A program made the translations under genes and the position numbers. DNA of 64,000 bases from Duganella sp. CF517 (GTDB lineage: Bacteria; Pseudomonadota; Gammaproteobacteria; Burkholderiales; Burkholderiaceae_D): positions 1,014,633-1,078,632 of the forward strand of contig NZ_FODC01000002.1 in NCBI RefSeq assembly GCF_900110275.1. The letters run 5' to 3'. Each line of letters begins with the position of its first letter. The stretch's first letter is position 1. Under the pieces are notes generated by a model, which was given only the letters and a program-made list of their open reading frames with translations, had not been told where the DNA came from and did no database searches. Positions 49,216-57,422 of this stretch are shown here, one piece after another.

Positions 49216-49614
49216 TCAGCGGCGCGCCATCATGATCGTGTTGGCCGGCAGCTTGGCCGCCATCGGCAGCTTTTCGAAGTTGCTCAGGCCCACCGTGTCG
49301 CCTTCGTCGGTGAACTTGATGCGGGTGCCGGCCTCGGTGACGAACTCGGTCGGCGACGACGCGAAAATACGCACGCGCTCGCCATTGTCGAGCTGCGTGT
49401 AGAAATGGTTGCCGTTCTGCGTGAACTGCAGCATCTGGCCGTTGGTCAACTCATAGGTGTTCTTGAATTCGGCAAAATCGCCGGGCGTCATGTAATGGCG
49501 GGTCGGCTTGGCATTGATGTGCACGCTGCTGTCTTCGGCGTGGGCGGCGCCCATGGACGCCAGCGAGGTCATGACGAGGGCGGCGGCGGCGATGCTGGAC
49601 AGGGTCTTTTTCAT
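49216..49614 (-). CDS. Small periplasmic protein of unknown function
   Basis: 132 residues. Signal peptide 1-26 (MKKTLSSIAAAALVMTSLA) with likely cut at AHA|ED. The mature part is about 105 residues: HINAKPTRHYMTPGDFAEFKN, then three short strands (GQMLQFTQNGNHFYTQLDNG, RVRIFASSPTEFV, GTRIKFTDEGDTV). I recognise no family. It is 55 bp from the convergent GT39-like gene. The 466 bp upstream is a gene-free stretch. Confidence 0.83.
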   Translation of the reverse strand: MKKTLSSIAAAALVMTSLASMGAAHAEDSSVHINAKPTRHYMTPGDFAEFKNTYELTNGQMLQFTQNGNHFYTQLDNGERVRIFASSPTEFVTEAGTRIKFTDEGDTVGLSNFEKLPMAAKLPANTIMMARR

Positions 49615-50080
49615 GGTGTGCTCCGTAAGGTTGTTGGTTCAATAAACTGCTCGGGGATCACCGCTGGAATGTGCTGTTCAGCGGCTGACGTGATCACATT
49701 AGCAAATGCCGGCGCCGATATCCGGCGTTTGCGACGAGCGGTAAAACGGCGGGCGTCAAAAGCAAAAAACGGCGACAAACCGGAGCCGCGCAGACCGCGC
49801 CCGGGCCGTACCGCGGCGGCGGGCGGCGCGCGCCGCCGGCTGTTGCGCGCCACGCTTTTTTGTTGAGCAAACGCGAGACAAAACGAAAAAGGACCGCTAT
49901 AGTTCACCTACGACGAGTTGCCGCACGGCATGTTAGTTTCACAAGATTCGTCCCAAGTTAACCCTTAGCAACACCCGGCTGCGCCACACCGCGCACCGGC
50001 AACGGCGGCCTCGGCTGCTGCGCCCGACTCCCGCGCACCAGCCCGACACTTAGCTGCCCACTCCAGGTTGGATAGCGCAT
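49615..50080. other. Gene-free stretch between two divergent genes
   Basis: 466 bp separate the start of the small periplasmic gene (minus) and the FtsH-like gene (plus). No convincing reading frame exists in either direction. It contains a candidate promoter for the plus-strand gene (49875-49903) and otherwise nothing recognisable. Confidence 0.6.
49875..49903 (+). promoter_or_regulatory. Candidate promoter of the FtsH-like gene
   Basis: GAGACA at 49875-49880, 17-bp spacer, TATAGT at 49898-49903. It would leave a 5' leader of about 170 bases. Confidence 0.4.
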
Positions 50081-51985
50081 ATGTTTACTCTTCACAAACT
50101 TCAATCCGCACTACGCAACAATTACGTGCGCGCCGCGCTGCTGCTGGCCGCGCTCGCCGCCGCCGCGCTGTTCAGCTGGCGCAGCGACGTGCCGCAGGAC
50201 ACCGGCCCGATCATGCGCTCGCAGGACATTTCGCAGATCACCGCGCTGGCGGCCCAGCGCGACAAGCTCGAATACCTGATGGTGGCCGCGCCGCTGTCGG
50301 AGGCGCCGCGCTACATCTTCAAGCTCAAGGGCGACCCGATGCTGCGCGTGATCAAGGTGCCGAGCACCTCGCACCTGAGCCTGGAGCGCGAAGTCCTGCT
50401 GCGCAATAACATCCCCTATTCCATCGCGCGCGAGGATTACCTGGCGTCGCACAAGGCGGTGCTGGTCGACGAGGACGACAGCAAGCTGGCGCGCGCCGGC
50501 GGCTTCCTGCGCCGCCACGCGGTCGATATCCTGCTGATCGGGCTGGTGCTGTTCCTGCTGCGCCATGGCATCCCCGGCACCGGCGTCAGCGCCACCGTGC
50601 TCAATCCGGAGCAGCTCAAGGGCAATATGGACGACCTGATCGGCATGGAGGATATCAAGCAGGAAGTGCTGCACCTGGAAGACATGATCCGCAACCGCGC
50701 CGTCTACCGCGAGCACGACATCGACAAGCCGTTCAACGTCATGCTGACGGGCCCGGCCGGCACCGGCAAGACCAAGCTGGCCGGCTACCTGGCCAAGCGC
50801 CTCAACGTGCCGCTGATCCAGGCGTCGGCGTCGGCGCTCGAATCGGGCTATATCGGCGGCGGCTCCAAGGCGCTGCACGCGCTGCACCGCAAGGCGTGCG
50901 CGCGCGGCAGCTGCATCATCTTCCTCGACGAGGCGCAGGGCTTGTTCATGCCGCGCGGCCGCGGCGAAAAAAAATGGGAAGACGACACCGCCAACACGCT
51001 GCTGGGCCTGCTCGACGGCGTGCGCAGCGACCAGGGCGCCGGCGTCATCTGGGTGGTCGCCTCCAACTTCGACGACGCCTCGTCGCAGATGGACGAGGCG
51101 ATGCTGCGCCGCTTCTCCGTCAAGATCAACTTCCGCCTGCCCAACAAGGGCGAGCGCAGCGAACTGCTGCGCTCCTTCCTGTCGCGCAAGGCCGAGGGCT
51201 GCGTCGATTGGGACGCGCTCAACCTCGACCACGTGGCCGAGATCACCGCCAACCTCAGCCCGGCGCTGCTGCAGACGGTGGTCGAGCGCGCCAGCATGAT
51301 CGCCATCCAGGAGAAGGCCATGATCAACACCGACTTGATGTTCCGCGCCTTCGAGCGCGCCACCATCGGCCTGACCGACCGTGCCACCACGGCCGAGAAG
51401 ACGCGCCAGCGCGAACGCGTCGCGCTGCACGAGCTGGGCCACTTCTTCATGCAGATCGATCCGTGGCTGCGCGAAGGCTTGCCGCTGGCCGAGGTGAAGG
51501 AACGTTCGCCGCTGCTCAAGATCAGCACCGAGTCGGTATCCAAGCTCGGCGCGCTCGGCTATGTGTTGTCGGCGTCGGACGACGTCGCGCTGCGCACGCT
51601 CGAGGAGCTCGAGCGCGACGTGATCCAGCTGTACGGCGGCGTGGCGGCGGAGGAATTGTTCTACGGCGCGCGCGGCATCTCGGTCGGCAGCCAGAACGAT
51701 ATCCAGAAGGCCACTTCGATGCTCGACATGATGGTCAACAAGCTGTCGATGTACTCGCGCTCCAAGCTGGACTATTCGCAATTCAAGAACAAGGAAAACG
51801 ACCTCGACCAGGTTCAGGCCAAGGCCGACGAGCTCTACACATATACCTTGCAGTCGATCAACGACTACCGCGAACAGATCAACGAACTCAAGGATGTTCT
51901 GATGGATCAGTATGTGCTGTCGAAGGACGCCATCTTCGCGCTGCTGGAGCAGCAGCATCAGCAGCGCTTGTTGAAGGCCGCCTAG
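50081..51985 (+). CDS. Divergent FtsH-like membrane AAA+ metalloprotease
   Basis: 634 residues. TM1 about 16-34, a periplasmic part of about 110 residues, TM2 about 147-162, as in FtsH. AAA domain: Walker A GPAGTGKT at 224-231 and Walker B IIFLDEAQG at 280-288 (FtsH has FIDEID). The second region of homology is shortened: MDEAMLRRFSVKI in place of the FtsH LRPGRFDR arginine-finger motif. Protease domain: HELGH at 450-454 gives HExxH, and YGGVAAEELFYG supplies the third-ligand region. So peptidase looks active while ATPase coupling may differ. It is distinct from the housekeeping FtsH, which is not in the window. Its TAG overlaps the stop of the next, convergent gene (CTAG). Confidence 0.85.
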   Translation: MFTLHKLQSALRNNYVRAALLLAALAAAALFSWRSDVPQDTGPIMRSQDISQITALAAQRDKLEYLMVAAPLSEAPRYIFKLKGDPMLRVIKVPSTSHLSLEREVLLRNNIPYSIAREDYLASHKAVLVDEDDSKLARAGGFLRRHAVDILLIGLVLFLLRHGIPGTGVSATVLNPEQLKGNMDDLIGMEDIKQEVLHLEDMIRNRAVYREHDIDKPFNVMLTGPAGTGKTKLAGYLAKRLNVPLIQASASALESGYIGGGSKALHALHRKACARGSCIIFLDEAQGLFMPRGRGEKKWEDDTANTLLGLLDGVRSDQGAGVIWVVASNFDDASSQMDEAMLRRFSVKINFRLPNKGERSELLRSFLSRKAEGCVDWDALNLDHVAEITANLSPALLQTVVERASMIAIQEKAMINTDLMFRAFERATIGLTDRATTAEKTRQRERVALHELGHFFMQIDPWLREGLPLAEVKERSPLLKISTESVSKLGALGYVLSASDDVALRTLEELERDVIQLYGGVAAEELFYGARGISVGSQNDIQKATSMLDMMVNKLSMYSRSKLDYSQFKNKENDLDQVQAKADELYTYTLQSINDYREQINELKDVLMDQYVLSKDAIFALLEQQHQQRLLKAA

Positions 51986-52533
51986 CGGCTCAATCCCTGG
52001 GACAGGGCCAGCACCAGTTGGGAAACGTTGACCGCGACCAAGAGCCACATGATGAGTTCGACGCGGCCGAGCCGATGGTCCACACTACCGACGCGCTGGT
52101 CGACCCTTTCCACCCGCTGGTCGACCCCTCCGACCCGCTGATCGACCCTTTCCACCCGCTGGTCGACCCCTTCGACCCGCTGGTCGAGCTTGTCAACCCG
52201 CGTGGTCAGGTTGTCGATCCTGGCGGACAGGGCCGCCACATCGGCACGCAATAGCGAGACCTCGTGTTCGAGCGTCTGCAAGCGCCAAACCAAACCGTTC
52301 AGCCGCTCCTCCAGCACCGTCGCTTTGACCGTCAGCGCGGCGACCTCCTTGCGCATCGCGCCCACCATTTCACTGTGGGTGTGCAGCACCCGCTCGAGTG
52401 CAGCCAGGCGCTCGTCCTGATCGCCCAGTTGCTCGCCGTGGGATTCAAGTTGCTCGGTGTGCGCCGCGTTCACCAGGTCGGTGAGCGCATCGACCCGCGC
52501 GGCCAGCATATCCACTCTCTCGGACAATTCCAT
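51982..52533 (-). CDS. Membrane-anchored coiled-coil protein with heptad repeats
   Basis: 183 residues from ATG 52533, with GGAGGGG upstream. Nearly all of it is coiled coil with continuous Leu/Val heptads. Residues about 126-160 are seven-residue repeats VDQRVEG, VDQRVER, VDQRVGG, VDQRVER, VDQRVGS. The C-terminus is one membrane helix (VELIMWLLVAVNVSQLVLAL) with a short tail. So it would be a rod anchored at its C-terminus. I recognise no named family. Its stop overlaps the FtsH-like gene stop at CTAG. Confidence 0.72.
   Translation of the reverse strand: MELSERVDMLAARVDALTDLVNAAHTEQLESHGEQLGDQDERLAALERVLHTHSEMVGAMRKEVAALTVKATVLEERLNGLVWRLQTLEHEVSLLRADVAALSARIDNLTTRVDKLDQRVEGVDQRVERVDQRVGGVDQRVERVDQRVGSVDHRLGRVELIMWLLVAVNVSQLVLALSQGLSR
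52087..52190. repeat. 21-bp tandem repeats inside the coiled-coil gene
   Basis: About five imperfect copies of a 21-bp unit (plus strand TCGACCC..CACCCGCTGG) lie end to end; on the minus strand they encode the VDQRVxx heptads. Copies differ at a few third positions, so the array is old enough to have drifted but is still likely to vary in number between strains. Confidence 0.7.
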
Positions 52534-52735
52534 AGCGCCCCTCCGCTCTTTCCGGTGCACGACACAAGTTTACACTGTTTGCGGCAATACGATGGTCGTT
52601 CAAGCAGCCATTATGGGGCCCGAAAAAACGGGCTCATCCGACAAAAACAGCGCGCTTTGATCTGCGTCGAGCAGGAGCGGTGTTGGCCGGGACGGCCTGC
52701 CACTTGCTTAAAAACCAAATAGTGCGCATCAAGGC

Positions 52736-52764
52736 TTGCGGCTGCGAACCAAATCAGTGATAAT
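52736..52764 (+). promoter_or_regulatory. tRNA-Leu promoter
   Basis: TTGCGG at 52736-52741, 17-bp spacer, GATAAT at 52759-52764, followed 12 bp later by the mature tRNA 5' end. Confidence 0.6.
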
Positions 52765-52776
52765 GCGGGTCGCGTT

Positions 52777-52861
52777 GCCGGGATGGCGGAATAGGTAGAC
52801 GCACGGGACTCAAAATCCCGCGCCGCAAGGCGTGCCGGTTCGATTCCGGCTCCCGGCACCA
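52777..52861 (+). tRNA. tRNA-Leu(CAA)
   Basis: Full cloverleaf: acceptor GCCGGGA/TCCCGGC with encoded CCA, D arm with GG, anticodon stem CGGGA/TCCCG around loop CTCAAAA (anticodon CAA at 52811-52813), long variable arm CGCCGCAAGGCG expected of class II tRNA-Leu, and T arm with GTTCGATTC. No integrase or attachment duplicate was noticed beside it. Confidence 0.96.
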
Positions 52862-52897
52862 TGAATACGAATTGCATACGCGTGACACAGCGTCACC

Positions 52898-52940
52898 AAA
52901 AAAAAACCCGCAGCGCCAACAGGCTCCGCGGGTTTTTTTT
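52898..52940. terminator. Bidirectional terminator after tRNA-Leu
   Basis: AAAAAAAACCCGC / GCGGGTTTTTTTT ends of a hairpin (with an internal GCGCC..GGCTC bulged part). A/T runs on both sides allow use for the tRNA on plus and the small gene at 52968 on minus. Confidence 0.8.
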
Positions 52941-52967
52941 GCGTATGGCGTCAGCGCGCCAGCCACA

Positions 52968-53162
52968 TCACTGATAGCGGCGCAGCGCGTCGCTCTTGCG
53001 GCGTGTCTCCGGATAGGCCAGCACGCGGCGAATCGCTTCCGCAGGGACCTTATACGTTTGCATATAGGCCCAGGCGATCGCGCTGCCTTGCGACTCGGCC
53101 AACCAAATTCCATGTTCCACCGCCGCGCTCAGCGAAGCGTTGTGTCGTTGCTCTGTTTGCAT
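52968..53162 (-). CDS. Small protein of unknown function
   Basis: 64 residues from ATG 53162, with GGGAGAG 5 bp upstream; the in-frame ATG at 53195 lacks a ribosome site. Soluble, helical, with no signal peptide. Tail EAIRRVLAYPETRRKSDALRRY is basic. The shape is that of a small conserved Burkholderiales protein, but I recognise no family. It ends 28 bp before the bidirectional terminator. Confidence 0.65.
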   Translation of the reverse strand: MQTEQRHNASLSAAVEHGIWLAESQGSAIAWAYMQTYKVPAEAIRRVLAYPETRRKSDALRRYQ

Positions 53163-53349
53163 GTGCTCTCTCCCAATAGACACGCAAGTTATCATAAAAA
53201 TAAAAACAATGTAGCATGCGAACTATAGTGCCATATTATACTGTATAAAAAGACAATTTCCGCAACCATGCCGCCAACCCTCCGTTAGGCCCCGAACAGA
53301 CGCCGCCCGGCTTCCGCCTTACGCTGGGGTTTTAAACACGGGAGCAGTC

Positions 53350-53856
53350 ATGGGCTTTGACCTTGGAAACTTATTGCAGCAGTTCGCGGGACATCCAACC
53401 GCGGCCGATCCGGAAGGCGTCGCGCAGGCGTTCTCGCACGTGGTCGGCGATACGCCGCGCTCTTCCATCGCGCAAGGCTTGGCGTCCGCCTTTTTGTCGA
53501 ACGAAACGCCGCCGTTCGGCCAGCTGGTCAGCCAGTTGTTCGTGCGCAGCGATCCGCAGTTGCAGACTGCCTTGCTGAACCAGCTGCTGGACCACGTCAG
53601 TCCGGCGATGCTCACCGCCCTCGCCGGCAGCGTCGGCGAACTGTTCACCGCCAACGGCCACGCCCAGCTCACGCCCCAGCAAGTCGCCGAGATCACGCCG
53701 CCGCAAGTGGCCGAAATCGCCACCACCGCGCAGCAGCACAACCCGGGCGTGGTCGAGCGCGTCGCGACCTTTTTTGCCGACCACCCGCAGCTGGTCAACT
53801 TGCTGGACAGCGCCAGCCTGAAGGTCGCGCTGGGCAAGATGGCCCAGGTGCATTAA
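53350..53856 (+). CDS. Protein of unknown function
   Basis: 168 residues, helical, no signal peptide. The segment LTPQQVAEITPPQVAEIATTAQQ holds a doubled TPxQVAEI unit near residue 107. The N-terminus MGFDLGNLLQQFAG and later FADHPQLVNLL fit an all-helical bundle. I recognise no family with confidence. Upstream is A/T-rich (53180-53270) and looks like a promoter region for it and the small minus-strand gene. Confidence 0.82.
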   Translation: MGFDLGNLLQQFAGHPTAADPEGVAQAFSHVVGDTPRSSIAQGLASAFLSNETPPFGQLVSQLFVRSDPQLQTALLNQLLDHVSPAMLTALAGSVGELFTANGHAQLTPQQVAEITPPQVAEIATTAQQHNPGVVERVATFFADHPQLVNLLDSASLKVALGKMAQVH

Positions 53857-53993
53857 CAAGGGGCGCCGAAGCGGCAAAGCGGCGATCAAACTACGGCCCG
53901 GTTGTTCTGGGTTTAATGACAATTAATTAAGCATGCTATTTTGGCCATGACGGCGGGCGCCCGCTCGCCGTTTTCCACTTACTGGAGGTTAAG

Positions 53994-54710
53994 ATGGCTG
54001 TTTCATTCAAATCCGCTTTGCTGTCCGCTTTCGCGTTGGCATTGACCTTGGGCCTGAGCACGGGCGCCTCGGCCGATCCGCTGACCGAAAACTTCGACAC
54101 CGGCCTGCCCGCGGGCTGGACCGTCAACAACCTGAGTCAACCGCCGGGCACGCTCGCCTGGTTCCAGGGCAACGAGTTCGTTTTCGACGCGCAGCAGGGG
54201 GCGCCGAACTCCTACCTGGCCGCCAATTTTGAATCCGGCGCCGAGTTCTCCACCATCAGCACCTGGCTGATACTGCCCACCTCCACCTACCGCAACGGCG
54301 ACACGCTGTCCTTCTACAGCCGCACCGCCGAGTTCTCCGAATGGCCGGACCGGTTGGAGGTCCGCTTCAGCAACGCCGGCGGGACCGATGTCGGCAGCAC
54401 GGCGACCAGCGTGGGCACCTTCTCGACGCTCCTCATCAGCATCAATCCGACGTTGCAGGTGGGCGGCTATCCGGAGGAATGGACCCGCTACAGCGCCACC
54501 CTGAGCGGCCTGACCGGCCCGACCACGGGCGCGTTCGCGTTCCGCTACACGGTCACCGACGGCGGCCTGTTTGGCGCCAATTCGAACTACATCGGTATCG
54601 ACACGGTGCAAATCAGCGCCGCCGCCGTGCCCGAACCAAGCGTCTACATGATGATGGCGTTCGGACTGGGCATGGTCGGCTACGCGCGCAGGCGTCAGTT
54701 GCGCGCTTGA
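53994..54710 (+). CDS. PEP-CTERM sorting-signal protein
   Basis: 238 residues. ATG 53994 follows GGAGG. Signal peptide about 1-27 (ALALTLGLSTGASA). The mature domain begins ENFDTGLPAGWTVNN, which is the choice-of-anchor J-type start used by beta-sandwich secreted proteins. The C-terminus is a textbook PEP-CTERM signal: VPEPSVYMMMAFGLGMVGYA followed by RRR. Such proteins are processed by exosortase (EpsH/XrtA) and are linked to exopolysaccharide and biofilm. No exosortase gene is in the window. Confidence 0.92.
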   Translation: MAVSFKSALLSAFALALTLGLSTGASADPLTENFDTGLPAGWTVNNLSQPPGTLAWFQGNEFVFDAQQGAPNSYLAANFESGAEFSTISTWLILPTSTYRNGDTLSFYSRTAEFSEWPDRLEVRFSNAGGTDVGSTATSVGTFSTLLISINPTLQVGGYPEEWTRYSATLSGLTGPTTGAFAFRYTVTDGGLFGANSNYIGIDTVQISAAAVPEPSVYMMMAFGLGMVGYARRRQLRA

Positions 54711-54772
54711 GCGGGCGCCGCGGGGCGGGCCTCGCCGTCGCGTGGGGTCCGCCCCCGGCGTAGAATGTCGCC

Positions 54773-55096
54773 ATGGCTACCAAATCCCCGAAATCCCCCA
54801 CCTTTCCCGGTCCGTTGACGGCGCGCGGCGCCGTGCTGGCGGTGCTGCTTTCCGATAGCGACCAGTCCGGCAACCCGCCGCTGCAAGGCCGCACCTCGCT
54901 GGCCGCCATCATCAAGAGCCTGAAGCGCAAATATCACTGGCCGGTCGAGGTGAGCAGCTTTCCGTCGAACGGCGCCGATGGCCGCGCCACCTGGGCCACC
55001 GTCTACAGCCTGCCGGCGGCCGTGGTCGAACGCGCGCTCGACCGGGGCGGACGCGAATGGCTGGAGCGACGCGGCGCCGCCAAGAGCGCGCCGTAA
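54773..55096 (+). CDS. Small protein of unknown function
   Basis: 107 residues, soluble, no signal peptide. The protein has a mid-part LQGRTSLAAIIKSLKRKYHWPVEV that looks like a small helix-turn-helix-like or DNA-contact helix, and C-terminal ATWATVYSLPAAVVERALDR. Family not recognised. It is short, but codon usage matches coding DNA and the frame is open end to end. Located 62 bp after the PEP-CTERM gene. Confidence 0.68.
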   Translation: MATKSPKSPTFPGPLTARGAVLAVLLSDSDQSGNPPLQGRTSLAAIIKSLKRKYHWPVEVSSFPSNGADGRATWATVYSLPAAVVERALDRGGREWLERRGAAKSAP

Positions 55097-55195
55097 CATC
55101 TGCTTACTCCGGAAACACTTTCCTGGTCACCCTGTTCGCTCCCGGCCCCGTTATAGGAGCAAGCGCCAGCCATGGCGATATCTGGAGAGAAGAAA

Positions 55196-55699
55196 ATGGA
55201 ACATACCCTACCTAACCGCATGCACCCGCTGCTGGCCGTCGCCGCGTTTTCCGTCACCCTGGTGAGCCTGGTGGGCGCCGCCTCCATCCTCGGCCTGCTG
55301 CCGTACTCGCAAGCGAAAGGCAGCGTGCAGCCAGAGATCAGCGCCACCGCGCCAATGATGCAGGCGAACCAGCCGCTGAGCGCGCAAGGACAGGCGCCGC
55401 AGCCGCAGCCACGCCAGGTGGTCGAGCATCGCACGGTGGTCCATCACACCTATGCGCCGGCCCGCCAGGCGAGCCGCAATGACGACCGCAACGAGGTTGC
55501 GCAAGCGCCGCCGCAGCGCGCGCCCGCGCCGGCGCCACAGAACAGCGCGGTCGGTATCGGCCTGGGTGCGGTGGTGGGTGGGCTGCTGGGCAACCAGGTG
55601 GGTGGCGGCAAGGGCAGGACGCTGGCCACCATCGCCGGCGCGATGGGCGGCGCCTACGCCGGCAACGAGATCGCCAAGCGCAACCAGCAACAACAATAA
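55196..55699 (+). CDS. Glycine-zipper 2TM-type membrane protein
   Basis: 167 residues from ATG 55196, which has GGAGAG upstream; the ATG at 55172 would add 8 residues. An N-terminal membrane segment (about 10-33) is followed by a long Pro/Gln/Ala-rich linker, then a glycine-zipper pair GIGLGAVVGGLLGNQVGGG and TIAGAMGGAYAGNEI. This is the Rick_17kDa_Anti/glycine zipper 2TM pattern of envelope proteins such as SlyB-like proteins. Likely periplasmic side or outer membrane associated; role not known here. Confidence 0.82.
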   Translation: MEHTLPNRMHPLLAVAAFSVTLVSLVGAASILGLLPYSQAKGSVQPEISATAPMMQANQPLSAQGQAPQPQPRQVVEHRTVVHHTYAPARQASRNDDRNEVAQAPPQRAPAPAPQNSAVGIGLGAVVGGLLGNQVGGGKGRTLATIAGAMGGAYAGNEIAKRNQQQQ

Positions 55700-55708
55700 T
55701 GACGACCG

Positions 55709-55740
55709 CGCGGTCCGGCGTTCGCACACGCCGGACCGCG
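55709..55740. terminator. Shared hairpin between convergent genes
   Basis: CGCGGTCCGGCGT and ACGCCGGACCGCG give a perfect 13-bp stem with a 6-base loop in the 48-bp gap between two convergent genes. No T run on either side, so the hairpin is clear but its termination role is inferred from location. Confidence 0.5.
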
Positions 55741-55747
55741 ATTCGGT

Positions 55748-57301
55748 TTAGTACTTGGCCGGCGCGTTGGGCGCCGGCGTGGCCTGCCGGATAAAGTCGC
55801 GCAGATCGTCGTTGGCGCGCGCCAGATCCTCCGACCGCAGATACATCATGTGGCCGCTGCGGTAGCCTTCGAAGCGCAGGCGGTCCTTCATCTTGCCGCT
55901 CGGGTCCAGCTGCCACATCGTATACTTGGCGTCGAAATAGGTGCAGGCGCCGTCGTAGTAGCCCGACTGGATCATCACCTTCAGGTAGGGATTGGCGGCC
56001 ATCGCCAGGCGCAGGTTCTCGCCGGTCTTTTCGTTCTTGAAATCCCATGGATGGACGTCGCCGAACAGGTTGTACTTGATGTCGGTCTTGTAGCCCAGGT
56101 CCACCCGCAGATACTGGTTGATGGCCGGCGTGAACGAATGCAGCCACGAGGTCAGCTCGGCGTTGTAATCGACCTTGTCGCCGGAATCGGTCTTGTCGAT
56201 GCCCAGATAGCGCGAGTCGAGGCGGCCGACGGTCTTGCCCTGCTTGCGCAACAGCTCCTTCCAGAAACTATCGACCGGCACCGACAGGTTATTCTGCAGC
56301 ACATACGCTTCCGACAAGCCGGAGTAACGCGCGAACCTGGCCGCGATCTGCGCCTTCTTCTGCGGATCGATAAAGCCGCCGCGCGCCGCCGCCGGCAGCA
56401 GTTCGTCGACGGTGAAGGCTTCGACCTCCGGCAGCAGATCCTTCAAGTCGCGCGCCTGCAGGTCGACCGGCAGCACCTTTTGATACCATGCGGTGGCGGC
56501 GAAGTACGGCAGCGCCAGCGCGTCGCCAACGATGCCGTCGCGCTTGAGGCCCAGCTCCGTCGGCGACACCAGCACCACGCCGTTCAAGTACATCCACTGG
56601 GCGTTCTGCAATTCGAGCGCCAGGCCGGCCACGCGCGAGGTGCCGTAGCTCTCGCCGATCAAGTATTTAGGCGACGTCCAGCGGCCTTCGCGCGAGACGA
56701 AGGTGCTGACCCATTCGGCCAGGTAGGAAATGTCGGCATTGACGCCGAAGAAGCGCGCGCGGTCGCTCTTGCCATCCAACACGCGCGAGAAGCCGGTGTT
56801 GACCGGATCGATGAAGATGATGTCGGCGACGTCGAGGATCGAGTGCGGATTGTCGCGCACGCCGTAGGGCTGGGTCGGATAGCCTTCGGCGTCGAGGTTC
56901 AGCACTTTGGGGCCGGTGTAGGCGACGTGCATCCACACCGACGCCGATCCCGGGCCGCCGTTGAACGACAGCACCAGCGGACGCTTGCTCTTGTCGGCGA
57001 CGTCGGTGCGCTGGTAGTAGGTATAAAACAGGGTCGCGCTGACCTTGCCATCCTTGTCCCACACCGGCTGCGTGCCGGCCGTGACCTTGTACGGCACCGC
57101 CTTGCCCTTGATGGTGACGGTCGCGGTTTTGCTCACGCGCGAGTCGGCCTTGATGACGCGCTCGTTGGCCAGCAGATCGGCCGCGCGCTCCTTGCCCGGC
57201 GCCGGCGTGGACGCCGCTTTGTCGGCTTTGTCGGACTCGTGGTCCTGGGCGCAGACGGCGGCGCTGAGGGCCAGCAGCAGGAGGGCAAGCGTGGATTTCA
57301 T
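55748..57301 (-). CDS. Serine carboxypeptidase-like S10 family peptidase
   Basis: 517 residues. Signal peptide 1-18 (LLLLALSAAVCA). Alpha/beta-hydrolase catalytic set: Ser in GESYGTSR, a Gly-rich oxyanion part LSFNGGPGSASVW (S10 signature), Asp in the SGYYDGACTY region, and His in RSGHMMYL near the C-terminus. The N-terminal about 60 residues include a Lys/Ala linker. Removes C-terminal residues from peptides in the periplasm or outside. Separate transcript from the upstream BNR gene, 121 bp away. Confidence 0.9.
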   Translation of the reverse strand: MKSTLALLLLALSAAVCAQDHESDKADKAASTPAPGKERAADLLANERVIKADSRVSKTATVTIKGKAVPYKVTAGTQPVWDKDGKVSATLFYTYYQRTDVADKSKRPLVLSFNGGPGSASVWMHVAYTGPKVLNLDAEGYPTQPYGVRDNPHSILDVADIIFIDPVNTGFSRVLDGKSDRARFFGVNADISYLAEWVSTFVSREGRWTSPKYLIGESYGTSRVAGLALELQNAQWMYLNGVVLVSPTELGLKRDGIVGDALALPYFAATAWYQKVLPVDLQARDLKDLLPEVEAFTVDELLPAAARGGFIDPQKKAQIAARFARYSGLSEAYVLQNNLSVPVDSFWKELLRKQGKTVGRLDSRYLGIDKTDSGDKVDYNAELTSWLHSFTPAINQYLRVDLGYKTDIKYNLFGDVHPWDFKNEKTGENLRLAMAANPYLKVMIQSGYYDGACTYFDAKYTMWQLDPSGKMKDRLRFEGYRSGHMMYLRSEDLARANDDLRDFIRQATPAPNAPAKY

Positions 57302-57422
57302 GGGCTACTCTTGACGTTAAAAAATCAATGGTAGTCCAATCAAATACCAACCGACAACAAAATACGTGCTGCCGGCGGTGCCGATTTGTCACGTATTGTT
57401 TCAAGACGGTGTCAATGCGGTG

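Noticed and set aside
52087..52190. Short repeat array as a CRISPR
   Set aside because: Units are directly adjacent 21-bp copies without spacers and encode heptads.
52777..52861. tRNA-Leu as an integration site
   Set aside because: No integrase and no repeat of the tRNA 3' end was noticed nearby.
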